From: Methylibium sp035476815
Lineage (GTDB): Bacteria; Pseudomonadota; Gammaproteobacteria; Burkholderiales; Burkholderiaceae_C
DNA: 64,000 nucleotides
NCBI GenBank assembly: GCA_035476815.1
Contig: DATILD010000036.1
Coordinates: 1 to 64,000 of the forward strand
Reading direction: 5' to 3'
Position 1 is the first letter of the stretch, and each line of letters begins with the position of its first letter. A program made the translations under genes and the position numbers. Shown here in pieces: positions 9,392-17,740 of the stretch. The notes beneath the pieces are model-generated. The model worked only from the letters and a program-made list of their open reading frames with translations, was not told the origin of the DNA and ran no database searches.

Positions 9392-10387
9392 ATGACCCAC
9401 AAGACACTCGCCCCGCGCCGCCTTGCGCTGCATTCCCTGCTGGCGCTCGGCGCCACCGTGGCCGCGCCCTGGGCGCAGGCGGAGCCCGGCTGGCCGACCA
9501 AGCCGGTGACCTTCATCGTTCCCTTCCCGGCCGGCGGCGGCACCGACGCGTTCGCGCGGCCGCTCACCGCCATCCTGACCAAGCAGCTCGGCCGGCAGGT
9601 GATCATCGACAACAAGGGCGGCGCCGGCGGCACGCTGGGCGCGGGCATCGCCTCGCGGGCCGCGCCGGACGGCTACACGTTCTTCGTCGGCGCGGTGCAC
9701 CACGCGATCGCGCCGGCGATGTACCCGAAGCTCGACTACAACCTGCAGACCGACTTCATCCCGGTGGCGCTGGTCTCCAAGGTGCCGCAGGTGGTCGTCG
9801 TCAACCCGACCAAGGTGGTGGCCAAGGACCTGAAGGAACTGGTCGCCTACATGAAGGCCAACCCGGGCAAGCTGAACTACGGCTCGGCCGGCAACGGCAC
9901 CTCGCACCACCTGGCCGGCGAGCTGTTCAAGCTGCAGACCAAGACCTTCGTGACCCACATCCCCTACCGCGGCGCCGGTCCGGCGCTGCAGGACCTGATG
10001 GCGGGGCAGGTGGACATCATGTTCGACGGGCTCGGCTCGTCGGCCACCCACATCAAGAACGGCCGCATCAAGGCGCTGGCGGTCGCCTCCGACAAGCGCG
10101 CGCCGGGTTTCCCGGACGTGCCGACCAGCGTGGAAGGCGGCGTGCCGACCTACCAGGTCTCGACCTGGTACGGGCTGTGGGCGCCCAAGGGCACGCCCAA
10201 GGACATCCTCGACCGAGTAACCGAGGAGATGAGCAAGGCGCTGAACTCGCCCGAGCTCAAGCAGCAATGGACCGGCCTCGGGTCGGAGACGCCGACGCTG
10301 ACCGGCGCGGCCTTCGGCAGCTTCGTCGACGCCGAGATCAAGCGCTGGGCCGAGGTCGCCAAGGCCTCGGGCGCCAAGCTTGACTGA
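9392..10387 (+). CDS. Tripartite tricarboxylate transporter receptor (Bug/TctC family)
   Basis: A 331-residue periplasmic binding protein of the Bug/TctC family. A signal peptide ends near APWAQA (about residue 26). The mature part carries the family signature FIVPFPAGGGTDAFARPL followed by IIDNKGGAGGTLGA. These receptors bind carboxylates and feed TctAB-type carriers. It lies inside the malonate operon, so a role in malonate or dicarboxylate uptake is inferred; no TctA/TctB membrane genes are in the cluster. Start is the ATG at 9392, with the signal peptide deciding against the earlier codon at 9332. Confidence 0.9.
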   Translation: MTHKTLAPRRLALHSLLALGATVAAPWAQAEPGWPTKPVTFIVPFPAGGGTDAFARPLTAILTKQLGRQVIIDNKGGAGGTLGAGIASRAAPDGYTFFVGAVHHAIAPAMYPKLDYNLQTDFIPVALVSKVPQVVVVNPTKVVAKDLKELVAYMKANPGKLNYGSAGNGTSHHLAGELFKLQTKTFVTHIPYRGAGPALQDLMAGQVDIMFDGLGSSATHIKNGRIKALAVASDKRAPGFPDVPTSVEGGVPTYQVSTWYGLWAPKGTPKDILDRVTEEMSKALNSPELKQQWTGLGSETPTLTGAAFGSFVDAEIKRWAEVAKASGAKLD

Positions 10388-10391
10388 CGAC

Positions 10392-11165
10392 GTGAGCGGC
10401 AGCCTGCGCTTCGAGCGCGATGCGGCCGATGCCCGCATCGGCCACCTCGTGCTGTCCCACCCGGGGCGGATGAATGCGATCGGGGTCGCGATGTGGCGTT
10501 CCCTGCGCGAGATCGCCGCCGGCCTGGATGGGCAGTCGCCGACGCTGCACGCGGTGATCGTGCGCGGCGAGGGCGGCTGTTTCGCGGCCGGCGCCGACAT
10601 CGCCGAGTTCCCGCACTGGCGCTTCGAGACCGGGAAGCTGCGCGAGTACCACGAGCACATCGTCGCGCCTGCGCTGCAGGCGCTGCGTGCGGCCGACGTG
10701 CCGCTGGTCGCGCAGATCGACGGCGCCTGCATCGGCGGCGGGCTCGAGATCGCGCTGTGCTGCGACCTGCGCATCGGCGCACGCGACGCGCGCTTCGGCG
10801 TGCCGGTCGCGCGGCTCGGCTTCCCGATGGCGCCCGACGAGGCCTCCATCCTGCTCGATGCGCTGAGCCGCGACACCGTCGCCGAACTGCTGCTCGAGGC
10901 GCGGCTGCACGGCGCCGACTGGGCGCTGCAGCGCGGCTTGGTGCAGCGCCTGGCCGACGACCCCGCCGCCGAGGCGCGCGCCACCGCGCTGCGCCTCGCC
11001 GCGCTGCCGACCGAGGTGGCGCGTGCCAACAAGCGCACGCTGAGACTGCGGGCGCGCGGGCCCGCCACCGAGGCCGAGCGCGCGGCACACTTCGACTACG
11101 CCGGTTCGCCGGTCCACCGTGCGGGCGTGGCCGCCTTCCTCGGCCAACCCGCCGAACCGATCTGA
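10392..11165 (+). CDS. Enoyl-CoA hydratase/isomerase (crotonase) family protein
   Basis: A crotonase of about 257 residues. The oxyanion-hole segments are present (GGCFAAGADI and CIGGGLEIALCCDLRIG). The first catalytic glutamate of hydratases is kept in GGLEIA. The second, normally in a PE motif, is not seen (GVPVARLGF), so the reaction may not be classical hydration. The start is uncertain: GTG at 10392, or TTG at 10380 overlapping the receptor gene. It lies between the receptor gene and matB in the malonate operon. Its role there is unclear; acting on a malonyl- or other acyl-CoA is an inference. Confidence 0.85.
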   Translation: MSGSLRFERDAADARIGHLVLSHPGRMNAIGVAMWRSLREIAAGLDGQSPTLHAVIVRGEGGCFAAGADIAEFPHWRFETGKLREYHEHIVAPALQALRAADVPLVAQIDGACIGGGLEIALCCDLRIGARDARFGVPVARLGFPMAPDEASILLDALSRDTVAELLLEARLHGADWALQRGLVQRLADDPAAEARATALRLAALPTEVARANKRTLRLRARGPATEAERAAHFDYAGSPVHRAGVAAFLGQPAEPI

Positions 11166-11169
11166 CGCC

Positions 11170-12708
11170 ATGTCACACAACGCCAATCTCTACGCCGCGC
11201 TGCGCGCCGGCTTCCCGGCCGACCTCGACCGCACCGCGATCGAGACCGACACCGGCCTCGCCTACACCTGGCGCGACCTCGACCGCGCCAGCGCGATGAT
11301 CGCCAACCTGCTGGCCTCGCTCGAACTGCCCACCGGCACGCGGGTGGCGGCGCACACCGACAAGTCGGTCGAGGCGCTGATCCTCTACCTCGGCACGCTG
11401 CGCGCCGGCTTCGTCTACCTGCCGCTGAACAACGGCTACCAGCAGGCCGAACTGGCCTACTTCATCGAGAACGCCGAGCCCGGCGTGGTGGTGTGCGCGA
11501 GCCGCAACTTCCCCTGGATCAGCAAGCTCGCCTTCCCGCGCGGCGTGCGCAACGTGTTCACGCTCGACGACGACCGCAGCGGCTCGCTGCTCGACCGCGC
11601 CGCGCAGCACGGCGACCGCCACGAGGTGGTGCCGCGCGCGGCCGAGGACCTGGCCGCGATCCTCTACACCTCCGGCACCACCGGCCGCAGCAAGGGCGCG
11701 ATGCTCAGCCACGGCAACCTGCTGTCGAACGCGCGCACGCTGCAGGACTACTGGGACTGGCGACCGGGCGACGTGCTGATCCACGCGCTGCCGATCTTCC
11801 ACGTGCATGGCCTGTTCGTCGCCTCGCACGGCGCGCTGCTCAACGGCAGCACGATGCTGTGGCTGGCGAAGTTCGAGCCCAAGGCGGTGGTCGAGCGGAT
11901 GCCGCGCGCGAGCGTCTTCATGGGCGTGCCGACGCTCTACGTGCGGCTGCTGCAGGAGACGGGGCTGACGCGCGAGGTCTGCCGGAACATGCGACTCTTC
12001 CTCGCCGGCTCGGCGCCGCTGCTGATCGAGACCTTCCGAGAATGGCAGGAGCGCACCGGCCACACCATCGTCGAGCGCTACGGCATGAGCGAGACCATCA
12101 TGCTGAGCTCCAACCCCTGCAAGCCGTCCGATGGCGAGCGCCGCGGCGGCACCGTCGGCAAGCCGCTGCCCGGCGTGCAGCTGCGGGTGGCGGGCGAGGG
12201 CGACCGGCCCTTGCCGACGGGCGAGATCGGCAACATCGAGGTCCAGGGGCCGAACGTCTTCGGCGGCTACTGGCGCATGCCCGAGAAGACCGCCGAGGAG
12301 TTCACCGCCGACGGCTGGTTTCGCACCGGCGACGTGGGGCGCTTTGATGCCGACGGCTACGTCACCATCGTCGGCCGCAGCAAGGACCTGATCATCAGCG
12401 GCGGCTACAACGTCTACCCGGCCGAGATCGAGGGCTATCTGAACGACATGGACGGCGTGGCCGAGTCGGCGGTGGTTGGCGTGCCGCATCCGGACTTCGG
12501 CGAGGCGGTGGTCGCGGTCGTCGTGGCCAAGCCCGGCGTGGCGCCGGACGGGGCGGTGCTGGTCGCCCAGCTCAAGGGCAAGATCGCCAACTTCAAGGTG
12601 CCGAAGAAGCTCTTCGTCGTGCCCGACCTGCCGCGCAACGCGATGGGCAAGGTGCAGAAGAACCTGCTGCGTGCCGAGCACGCGGCCTTGTTCGCCACTA
12701 CTGGCTGA
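11170..12708 (+). CDS. matB: Malonyl-CoA synthetase (malonate-CoA ligase)
   Basis: A 512-residue acyl-adenylate-forming enzyme. The AMP-binding loop is YTSGTTGRSKGAML (about residues 168-182). Also seen are ERYGMSET, GWFRTGDVG, SGGYNVYPAEIE and the C-terminal catalytic lysine in AMGKVQKN. Its length, and its position with malonyl-CoA decarboxylase and a GntR regulator, support MatB: malonate + CoA + ATP to malonyl-CoA. The start is the ATG at 11170, 4 bp after the crotonase stop. Its 3' end overlaps the convergent TM2 gene by 11 bp. Confidence 0.92.
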   Translation: MSHNANLYAALRAGFPADLDRTAIETDTGLAYTWRDLDRASAMIANLLASLELPTGTRVAAHTDKSVEALILYLGTLRAGFVYLPLNNGYQQAELAYFIENAEPGVVVCASRNFPWISKLAFPRGVRNVFTLDDDRSGSLLDRAAQHGDRHEVVPRAAEDLAAILYTSGTTGRSKGAMLSHGNLLSNARTLQDYWDWRPGDVLIHALPIFHVHGLFVASHGALLNGSTMLWLAKFEPKAVVERMPRASVFMGVPTLYVRLLQETGLTREVCRNMRLFLAGSAPLLIETFREWQERTGHTIVERYGMSETIMLSSNPCKPSDGERRGGTVGKPLPGVQLRVAGEGDRPLPTGEIGNIEVQGPNVFGGYWRMPEKTAEEFTADGWFRTGDVGRFDADGYVTIVGRSKDLIISGGYNVYPAEIEGYLNDMDGVAESAVVGVPHPDFGEAVVAVVVAKPGVAPDGAVLVAQLKGKIANFKVPKKLFVVPDLPRNAMGKVQKNLLRAEHAALFATTG

Positions 12709-13135
12709 TCTCGCGCGCCGCCTCGACCTGGGACTCGAACCAGCGCTGGCTGCCGAAGGCGATGGTCGCCATCAGCACGGTGGCACCGATGAACAGCGCA
12801 CCGATCACGCCGAAGATCGCGCCCCAGCCGCTGCGCCGCGAGGGTGTGCCGCCGTTGTGGCGCGCGTCCCAGCGCTCGTCGGGTGTCAGGCCGTAGACGA
12901 TGGCGCAGAGCATGCTGCCGGCCAGCACCAGGCCGAGCAGCGGGATCAACAGCCAGGCGACCTGGTCGTCCTGCCCGAGTTCGACCATCCGCAGCACGCC
13001 ATAGGCACCCAACGAGGCCGGCAGCAGGTGCAGCCAGCCGAGCAGATCGCGCAGCCCGTACAGGTAGAGCCGGTGCAGGCCCAGGCTGCCGGCCAGAAAG
13101 GCCAACCAGGTGGCCGTGGTCTTGGACTTGATCAT
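12698..13135 (-). CDS. TM2-domain membrane protein
   Basis: A 145-residue membrane protein. Residues 1-80 form a TM2-like domain (TWLAFLAGSLGLHRLYLYG, then DLLGWLHLL), with further hydrophobic helices at about 55-80 and 105-128. The function is unknown. The start at 13135 overlaps the stop of the upstream acetyltransferase by 4 bp, so the two are translationally coupled. The 3' end overlaps matB (convergent) by 11 bp, and there is no room for a terminator between them. Confidence 0.8.
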   Translation of the reverse strand: MIKSKTTATWLAFLAGSLGLHRLYLYGLRDLLGWLHLLPASLGAYGVLRMVELGQDDQVAWLLIPLLGLVLAGSMLCAIVYGLTPDERWDARHNGGTPSRRSGWGAIFGVIGALFIGATVLMATIAFGSQRWFESQVEAAREISQ

Positions 13136-13674
13136 TCGGGTGCGGTGCGCTCGCCGGCGCCGAGCCGCCGCTGCAGGATCACGACGTCCAGCCAGCGGTC
13201 GAACTTCCAGCCGGCGGCGCGCATCACGCCGACGTCGGTGAAGCCCAGCGCCTTGTGCATGCCGATCGACCCGGTGTTGGCGCTGTCGCCGATCACCGCG
13301 TACATCTGGCGAGCGCCGAGGGCCTCGCAGCGCGCGATCAGTTCGGCCAGCAGCAGTCGGCCGAGACCCTGACGCTGGGCCGCGGGGGCGACGTAGACCG
13401 AGTCCTCGAGCGCGTAGCGGTAGGCGCGGCGCGGCCGGAAGTGGTTGGCGTAGGCAAAGCCGAGGACCTGGCCGCCGTGCTCGACCACCAGCCAGGGCAG
13501 GCCCTTGGCGAGGATGTCGTCGCGGCGCCGGCCCATTTCGGCCGCGTCGGGCAGCTCGAGTTCGAAGGTGCCGCTGCCGTGTTCGACATGCCAGCCGTAG
13601 ATTGCGGCCAGCGCCGGCAGGTCCCCGGGCCGGCTTGGTCGCAGCAGCAGGGCCGGGGAGGGTGACGAAGTCAT
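13132..13674 (-). CDS. GNAT acetyltransferase, phosphinothricin acetyltransferase-like
   Basis: A 180-residue GNAT enzyme resembling the phosphinothricin/methionine sulfoximine acetyltransferases. Seen are the N-terminal RPSRPGDLPALAAIYGWHV, then SVYVAPAAQRQGLGRLLL (acetyl-CoA loop Q/RxxGxG/A at about residues 100-106) and GSIGMHKALGFTDVGVM. Such proteins detoxify amino-acid analogues; the real substrate here is not known. It is followed by the TM2 gene with a 4-bp overlap. It is divergent from rpsP, whose likely promoter overlaps its start. Confidence 0.87.
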   Translation of the reverse strand: MTSSPSPALLLRPSRPGDLPALAAIYGWHVEHGSGTFELELPDAAEMGRRRDDILAKGLPWLVVEHGGQVLGFAYANHFRPRRAYRYALEDSVYVAPAAQRQGLGRLLLAELIARCEALGARQMYAVIGDSANTGSIGMHKALGFTDVGVMRAAGWKFDRWLDVVILQRRLGAGERTAPE

Positions 13675-13692
13675 CGCGGTCGAGTTTATAAT
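13662..13692 (+). promoter_or_regulatory. Promoter of the rpsP operon
   Basis: A perfect -10 TATAAT at 13687-13692 stands 147 bp before rpsP. A weak -35 (GTGACG, 13662-13667) lies 19 bp before it, overlapping the first codons of the divergent acetyltransferase gene. It leaves a long GC-rich leader. Confidence 0.6.
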
Positions 13693-13839
13693 GCGCGGTT
13701 CCGGTGGCGGTCCGGCCAGGCTTTCGAGCCGGTCGGGCGTATCTACGACACCGACCCACCCGGCTTAGGCCGGACCCGATTCGCAAGCCCCGAGTGTCTC
13801 CGGGTGCGGTGGATCCTGAACCGAATTGAAGGAAACATC

Positions 13840-14100
13840 ATGGTCGTGATCCGACTCGCACGCGGCGGCTCCAAGAAGCGCCCGTTCTACAACATCGTCG
13901 CCGCCCCGGCGCGCAACCGCCGCGACGGCCGCTTCCTCGAGCGCGTCGGGTTCTACAACCCGGTGGCCTCCGGCGGCGAAGAGCCGCTGCGCGTCGCCTT
14001 CGACCGCATCGACCACTGGGTCAGCGTCGGCGCCCAGCTGTCGCCGACCGTCGAGCGCCTGGTCAAGGACGCCAAGGCCAAGGCCGTTCCCGCGGCCTGA
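13840..14100 (+). CDS. rpsP: 30S ribosomal protein S16
   Basis: An 86-residue S16 with the universal N-terminus MVVIRLARGGSKKRPFYNIV and the RDGRFLERVGFYNP segment. It binds 16S rRNA in the body of the 30S subunit and helps early assembly. The start at 13840 follows an AAGGA site; the 12 codons upstream in frame are leader. First gene of the classic rpsP-rimM-trmD-rplS operon, driven by the TATAAT promoter at 13687. Confidence 0.98.
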   Translation: MVVIRLARGGSKKRPFYNIVAAPARNRRDGRFLERVGFYNPVASGGEEPLRVAFDRIDHWVSVGAQLSPTVERLVKDAKAKAVPAA

Positions 14101-14124
14101 GTGCCGGGGCCGGCCGCGCACGCG

Positions 14125-14697
14125 ATGTCGCCGACGCGCGACGACGACGAGCTGGGCTGGCCCGACGACGCGGTCGAGGTCGGCCGCATCGTCGATGCCT
14201 GGGGCATCAAGGGCGGGATCAAGGTCCTGCCCTTCTCCGGTGACCCGCAGGCGCTGTTTTCCACCAAGCGCTGGTTCCTCCGGGCGCCGGACGGCCGTCC
14301 CGCGGGTGCGCCGCAGCTACCCGCATTGCTGCGGGTGACGAGCGCGCGCGAGCAGGGCGACGTCATTGTCGCGATGGCCGAGGACGTGCCCGACCGCAAT
14401 GCCGCCGAGGCGCTGACCGGCAGCCGCGTGTTCGTCTCGCGTGCCAGCTTTCCGACCGCCGGCGCCGACGAGTTCTACTGGGTCGACCTGATCGGGCTGA
14501 CCGTCGTCAACCGCGCCGGCGAATCGCTCGGCACGGTGGCCGACCTGCTGGACACCGGCGCGCACAGCGTGCTGCGCGTCACCGCCGAGGCGGACGGCAA
14601 GCCGGTCGAGCGGTTGATCCCCTTCGTCGCGGCCTACATCGACGACGTGGACCTGCCGCAGCGTCGGATCACCGTCGACTGGGGCCTGGACTACTGA
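14125..14697 (+). CDS. rimM: Ribosome maturation factor RimM
   Basis: A 190-residue RimM, which binds S19 and aids 30S head maturation. It has the N-terminal beta-barrel (VEVGRIVDAWGIKGGIKVLPFS) and a C-terminal PRC-barrel domain (DEFYWVDLIGLTVVN ... LGTVADLLDTGAHSVL). The start is chosen at the ATG at 14125; a GTG at 14101, directly after the rpsP stop, would add eight residues and cannot be excluded. It lies between rpsP and trmD as in most proteobacteria. Confidence 0.95.
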   Translation: MSPTRDDDELGWPDDAVEVGRIVDAWGIKGGIKVLPFSGDPQALFSTKRWFLRAPDGRPAGAPQLPALLRVTSAREQGDVIVAMAEDVPDRNAAEALTGSRVFVSRASFPTAGADEFYWVDLIGLTVVNRAGESLGTVADLLDTGAHSVLRVTAEADGKPVERLIPFVAAYIDDVDLPQRRITVDWGLDY

Positions 14698-14707
14698 GCC
14701 GCGGGCG

Positions 14708-15460
14708 ATGCGCTTCGACGTCGTCACGCTGTTCCCCGAGCTGTTCACGCCCTTCCAGACGGTGGGCGTGACGCGCCGCGCCTTCGACGGCGGGTCGGTC
14801 GACGTGCGGCTGTGGCCGCTGCGCGACTACGCCGACGACGCCTACCGCCGCGTCGACGACCGTGCCTACGGCGGCGGGCCGGGCATGGTGATGCTGGTCG
14901 AGCCGCTCGAGCGCGCCCTCCTGGCCATCCGGGCGGACGAGGGCGAGGCGCGCAAGCCGGTGCTGCTGTTCAGCCCGGCCGGCGCGCCGCTGACGCAGTC
15001 GCGGGTCGAGGCGCTCGCCGCCGGCCCCGGCGCGGTGCTGGTCTGCGGCCGCTACGAGGGCGTCGACCAGCGCTTCATCGACCGTCATGTCGACGAGGAG
15101 CTCAGCCTGGGCGACTTCGTGCTGTCCGGCGGCGAGCTGCCGGCGCTGGCGCTGCTCGACGCCGTGGCGCGGTTGCAGCCGGGGGTGCTGAACGATGCCG
15201 CCTCGCACGCGCAGGACAGCTTCTCCGACGGCCTGCTCGACTGTCCGCACTACAGCAGGCCGGAGCGCCTGGGCGACGCGCCTGCCGACGCCGTGCCGCC
15301 GGTGCTGCTGAGCGGCCACCACGCCCAGATCGCCCGCTGGCGGCGCGAGCGCCAGCTCGAGCTGACGGCGCGGCGGCGGCCGGACCTGATCGCCGCGGCG
15401 CGGGCCGCCGGGCGGCTGTCGGCGGCCGACGAGCAGGTCCTGCGCGCCTTGGCCCTATAA
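14708..15460 (+). CDS. trmD: tRNA (guanine-37-N1)-methyltransferase
   Basis: A 250-residue SPOUT methylase that makes m1G37 in tRNAs and prevents +1 frameshifts. The knotted SAM site is visible (VLVCGRYEGVDQRF, then SLGDFVLSGGELPA). The catalytic Asp lies in the LNDAASHAQDSF region, followed by the C-terminal helical domain. Length is typical. Third gene of the rpsP operon, 10 bp after rimM. Confidence 0.97.
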   Translation: MRFDVVTLFPELFTPFQTVGVTRRAFDGGSVDVRLWPLRDYADDAYRRVDDRAYGGGPGMVMLVEPLERALLAIRADEGEARKPVLLFSPAGAPLTQSRVEALAAGPGAVLVCGRYEGVDQRFIDRHVDEELSLGDFVLSGGELPALALLDAVARLQPGVLNDAASHAQDSFSDGLLDCPHYSRPERLGDAPADAVPPVLLSGHHAQIARWRRERQLELTARRRPDLIAAARAAGRLSAADEQVLRALAL

Positions 15461-15461
15461 T
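15456..15461 (+). promoter_or_regulatory. Candidate internal -10 (TATAAT) before rplS
   Basis: A TATAAT hexamer overlaps the trmD stop, 86 bp before rplS. No good -35 is visible, but the match is exact and the following leader is long and T-rich in parts. It could give rplS extra transcription. Confidence 0.3.
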
Positions 15462-15546
15462 CAAAGGCTTTTCGATCCTCTACCCGGCTTTTTTGAGGCC
15501 CGCGCGGCATGCGCGGCCGGCGCGGGCAAGATCGCCAGGAGAACCC

Positions 15547-15900
15547 ATGGACCTGATCCAGACCCTCGAGCAGGAAGAAATTGCCCGGCTCGGCAAGACC
15601 ATCCCGGCCTTCGCGCCTGGCGACACGGTGATCGTCAACGTCAACGTCGTCGAAGGCACCCGCAAGCGCGTCCAGGCCTACGAAGGCGTGGTGATCGCCA
15701 AGCGCAACCGCGGCCTGAACAGCAGCTTCATCGTCCGCAAGATCTCCAGCGGCGAAGGCGTCGAGCGGACCTTCCAGCTCTACAGCCCGCTGATCGCCGG
15801 CATCGAGGTCAAGCGCCGCGGCGACGTGCGCCGCGCCAAGCTCTACTACCTGCGTCAGCGCAGCGGCAAGTCGGCGCGGATCAAGGAGAAGCTGGCCTAA
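15547..15900 (+). CDS. rplS: 50S ribosomal protein L19
   Basis: A 117-residue L19, found at the 30S/50S interface. Typical stretches are FAPGDTVIVNVNVVEGTRKR and AYEGVVIAKRNRGLNSSF, with VKRRGDVRRAKLYYLR at the end. The start at 15547 follows an AGGAGAA site. The much longer frame upstream is a shadow of trmD. Last gene of the ribosomal operon; a strong terminator follows. Confidence 0.98.
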   Translation: MDLIQTLEQEEIARLGKTIPAFAPGDTVIVNVNVVEGTRKRVQAYEGVVIAKRNRGLNSSFIVRKISSGEGVERTFQLYSPLIAGIEVKRRGDVRRAKLYYLRQRSGKSARIKEKLA

Positions 15901-15953
15901 GCCAGCTTCCGGCGAAGCCAAAAGCTGGCCTGATCCGGCCTCTGCCTCGCATG

Positions 15954-15986
15954 AACAAGCCGCCCCACGGGCGGCTTGTTCGTTTC
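15954..15986 (+). terminator. Terminator of the rpsP-rplS operon
   Basis: A perfect 12-bp stem (15954-15965 with 15969-15980) with a 3-base loop, followed by CGTTTC. It lies 53 bp after the rplS stop. Confidence 0.82.
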
Positions 15987-16006
15987 CGGCGCCGTAAGCT
16001 CGCAGC

Positions 16007-16693
16007 ATGACCCAGCGCGTTCCGATCGTCGATCCTCAGGCCGTGCCGGTGATCGGCCGCGACACCCACCTGCCCGCGGTCGCGACCGAGCGGCTGCAAC
16101 CGACGGCGCTGCGCCAGCGCTTTCGGGCGCCGCCTGTGTGGCAGCCCGAGATCCCCGGCGACGGCCGCCTGCTCGAGCGCGAGCCGGCGCCCGCCTCGGT
16201 GCTGCTGCCGCTGGTGATGCGGGCCGAGGGCCTGGCGCTGCTGCTGACGCGCCGCACCGACCACCTGAAGGACCATGCCGGCCAGATCAGCTTCCCCGGC
16301 GGCCGCGCCGAGCCCGAGGACGCCGACGCGGTGGCCACCGCGCTGCGCGAGACCGAGGAGGAGATCGGCCTGCGGCGCGTCCATGTCGACGTGGTCGGCA
16401 GCTTGCCCGTCTACACGACGGTGACCAACTTCGTCGTCACGCCGGTGGTCGCGCTGGTCGAGCCGGGCTTCGCGCTGCAGCCCGACCCCTTCGAGGTGGC
16501 CGAGGTGTTCGAGGTGCCGCTGGCCTTCCTGATGACGCCGGCACACCACCAGCGCCATGCCTTCGAGTGGCAGGGCGGCCGGCGCGAGTTCCTCGCGATG
16601 CCGTGGCAGCCGCCCGAGGCGGCGAGCCCGTACTTCATCTGGGGCGCGACCGCGGCGATGCTGCGCAACTTCTACCGCTTCCTCAGCGCCTGA
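16007..16693 (+). CDS. NUDIX hydrolase, CoA pyrophosphatase type (NudL/YeaB-like)
   Basis: A 228-residue NUDIX enzyme of the CoA-pyrophosphatase group. The group signature LTRRTDHLKDHAGQISFPGG precedes and merges with the Nudix box (GGRAEPEDADAVATALRETE followed by EEIGL, about residues 103-125). These enzymes cut CoA and acyl-CoA to acyl-phosphopantetheine and 3',5'-ADP. The N-terminal 55 residues are not conserved in shorter homologues. Start is the ATG at 16007, just after the L19 terminator. Confidence 0.9.
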   Translation: MTQRVPIVDPQAVPVIGRDTHLPAVATERLQPTALRQRFRAPPVWQPEIPGDGRLLEREPAPASVLLPLVMRAEGLALLLTRRTDHLKDHAGQISFPGGRAEPEDADAVATALRETEEEIGLRRVHVDVVGSLPVYTTVTNFVVTPVVALVEPGFALQPDPFEVAEVFEVPLAFLMTPAHHQRHAFEWQGGRREFLAMPWQPPEAASPYFIWGATAAMLRNFYRFLSA

Positions 16694-16744
16694 AAGCGGT
16701 CGCGCCTGCGCGGTCTTGGGCAAGGGGCTCGGTATCATCGCCGC

Positions 16745-17734
16745 ATGAGTTTCTTCGCAGTGCTGCTGGCACTGTTCATCGAGCAATTGCGGCCGCTGCC
16801 GCGTCAGAACGGGGTCCATCAGGCGTTGGTTGCCTGGACCGGCTGGACCGGCCGCAACTTCGACGCTGGTCGCGACCAGCATGCCTGGGTGGTGTGGCTG
16901 ATCACCGTGGTGGTGCCGGCGCTCGCGGTGTTCGCCGTCCACCTGGCCGCGGTGCACTTCAGCGTCTTGCTCGCGCTGGCCTGGGACGTCGCGGTGCTCT
17001 ACCTGACGCTGGGCTTCCGCCACTTCAGCCATTTCTACACCGACATCCGCGAGGCGCTGGAGCGCGGCGACGAGGTCCAGGCGCGCCGCCTGCTGGCCGA
17101 GTGGCGCCACCTCGACGTCAGCGAGCTGCCGCGCACCGAGCTGCTGCGCCAGGTCATCGAGCACTCGCTGATCGCCGCGCACCGCCATGTGTTCGGCGTG
17201 TTCTTCTGGTTCGTGCTGCTGTCGGCGCTCGGGGCCGGGCCGGCCGGCGCCGTGCTGTACCGGCTGGCCGAGTTCGCGAGCCGCTACTGGGCCTTCCGCA
17301 GCCGCACGGCGGGGGTGCCGATCAACGAGCGGCTGATGCAGCGCTCGCAATCGCTGTTCGCGCTGATCGACCATGTACCGGCACGGCTCACGGCCTTCGG
17401 CTTTGCGGTGGTCGGCAACTTCGAGGAAGCGGTCGACTGCTGGCGGCGCGACGCGCCGCTGTGGGTGCGAGGCAACGACGGGGTCGTGCTCGCGGCCGCG
17501 GCCGGCGCGGTGGGCGTGCGCCTCGGCGGCAGCGCACCGCCGCCGCTCGCCACCGACCGGCCCAAGGGCCTGACGGCCGGCGCCGCCGCCGGCGACGCCG
17601 ATGCGGCGGGTTCGACGCCCGGACTGACCCCCGAGCTCGGTCACCTGCGCAGCATCGTCGGGCTGGTGTGGCGCTCGGTGGTGCTGTGGATGCTGCTGCT
17701 GGCGCTGCTGACGCTGGCGAACCTGATCGGCTGA
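16745..17734 (+). CDS. CobD/CbiB-family membrane protein
   Basis: A 329-residue membrane protein of the CobD/CbiB type (cobinamide/adenosylcobinamide-phosphate synthase-like), with hydrophobic helices near residues 1-15, 48-95, 140-170 and 300-328. No cobalamin genes are nearby, and betaproteobacteria carry such stand-alone homologues (often with AmpE-like similarity). A cobalamin role should therefore not be assumed. An Ala/Gly-rich linker lies before the last helix. Start is the ATG at 16745; the end is 6 bp from the convergent argH stop. Confidence 0.75.
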   Translation: MSFFAVLLALFIEQLRPLPRQNGVHQALVAWTGWTGRNFDAGRDQHAWVVWLITVVVPALAVFAVHLAAVHFSVLLALAWDVAVLYLTLGFRHFSHFYTDIREALERGDEVQARRLLAEWRHLDVSELPRTELLRQVIEHSLIAAHRHVFGVFFWFVLLSALGAGPAGAVLYRLAEFASRYWAFRSRTAGVPINERLMQRSQSLFALIDHVPARLTAFGFAVVGNFEEAVDCWRRDAPLWVRGNDGVVLAAAAGAVGVRLGGSAPPPLATDRPKGLTAGAAAGDADAAGSTPGLTPELGHLRSIVGLVWRSVVLWMLLLALLTLANLIG

Positions 17735-17740
17735 CGCGGT

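Noticed and set aside
9302..11068. 588-codon minus-strand frame
   Set aside because: Opposite to the mat operon's receptor and crotonase genes, with low-complexity composition and no family features.
12721..12790. tRNA-like GGACTCGAACC sequence
   Set aside because: No cloverleaf can be drawn; it lies in the coding end of the TM2 gene.
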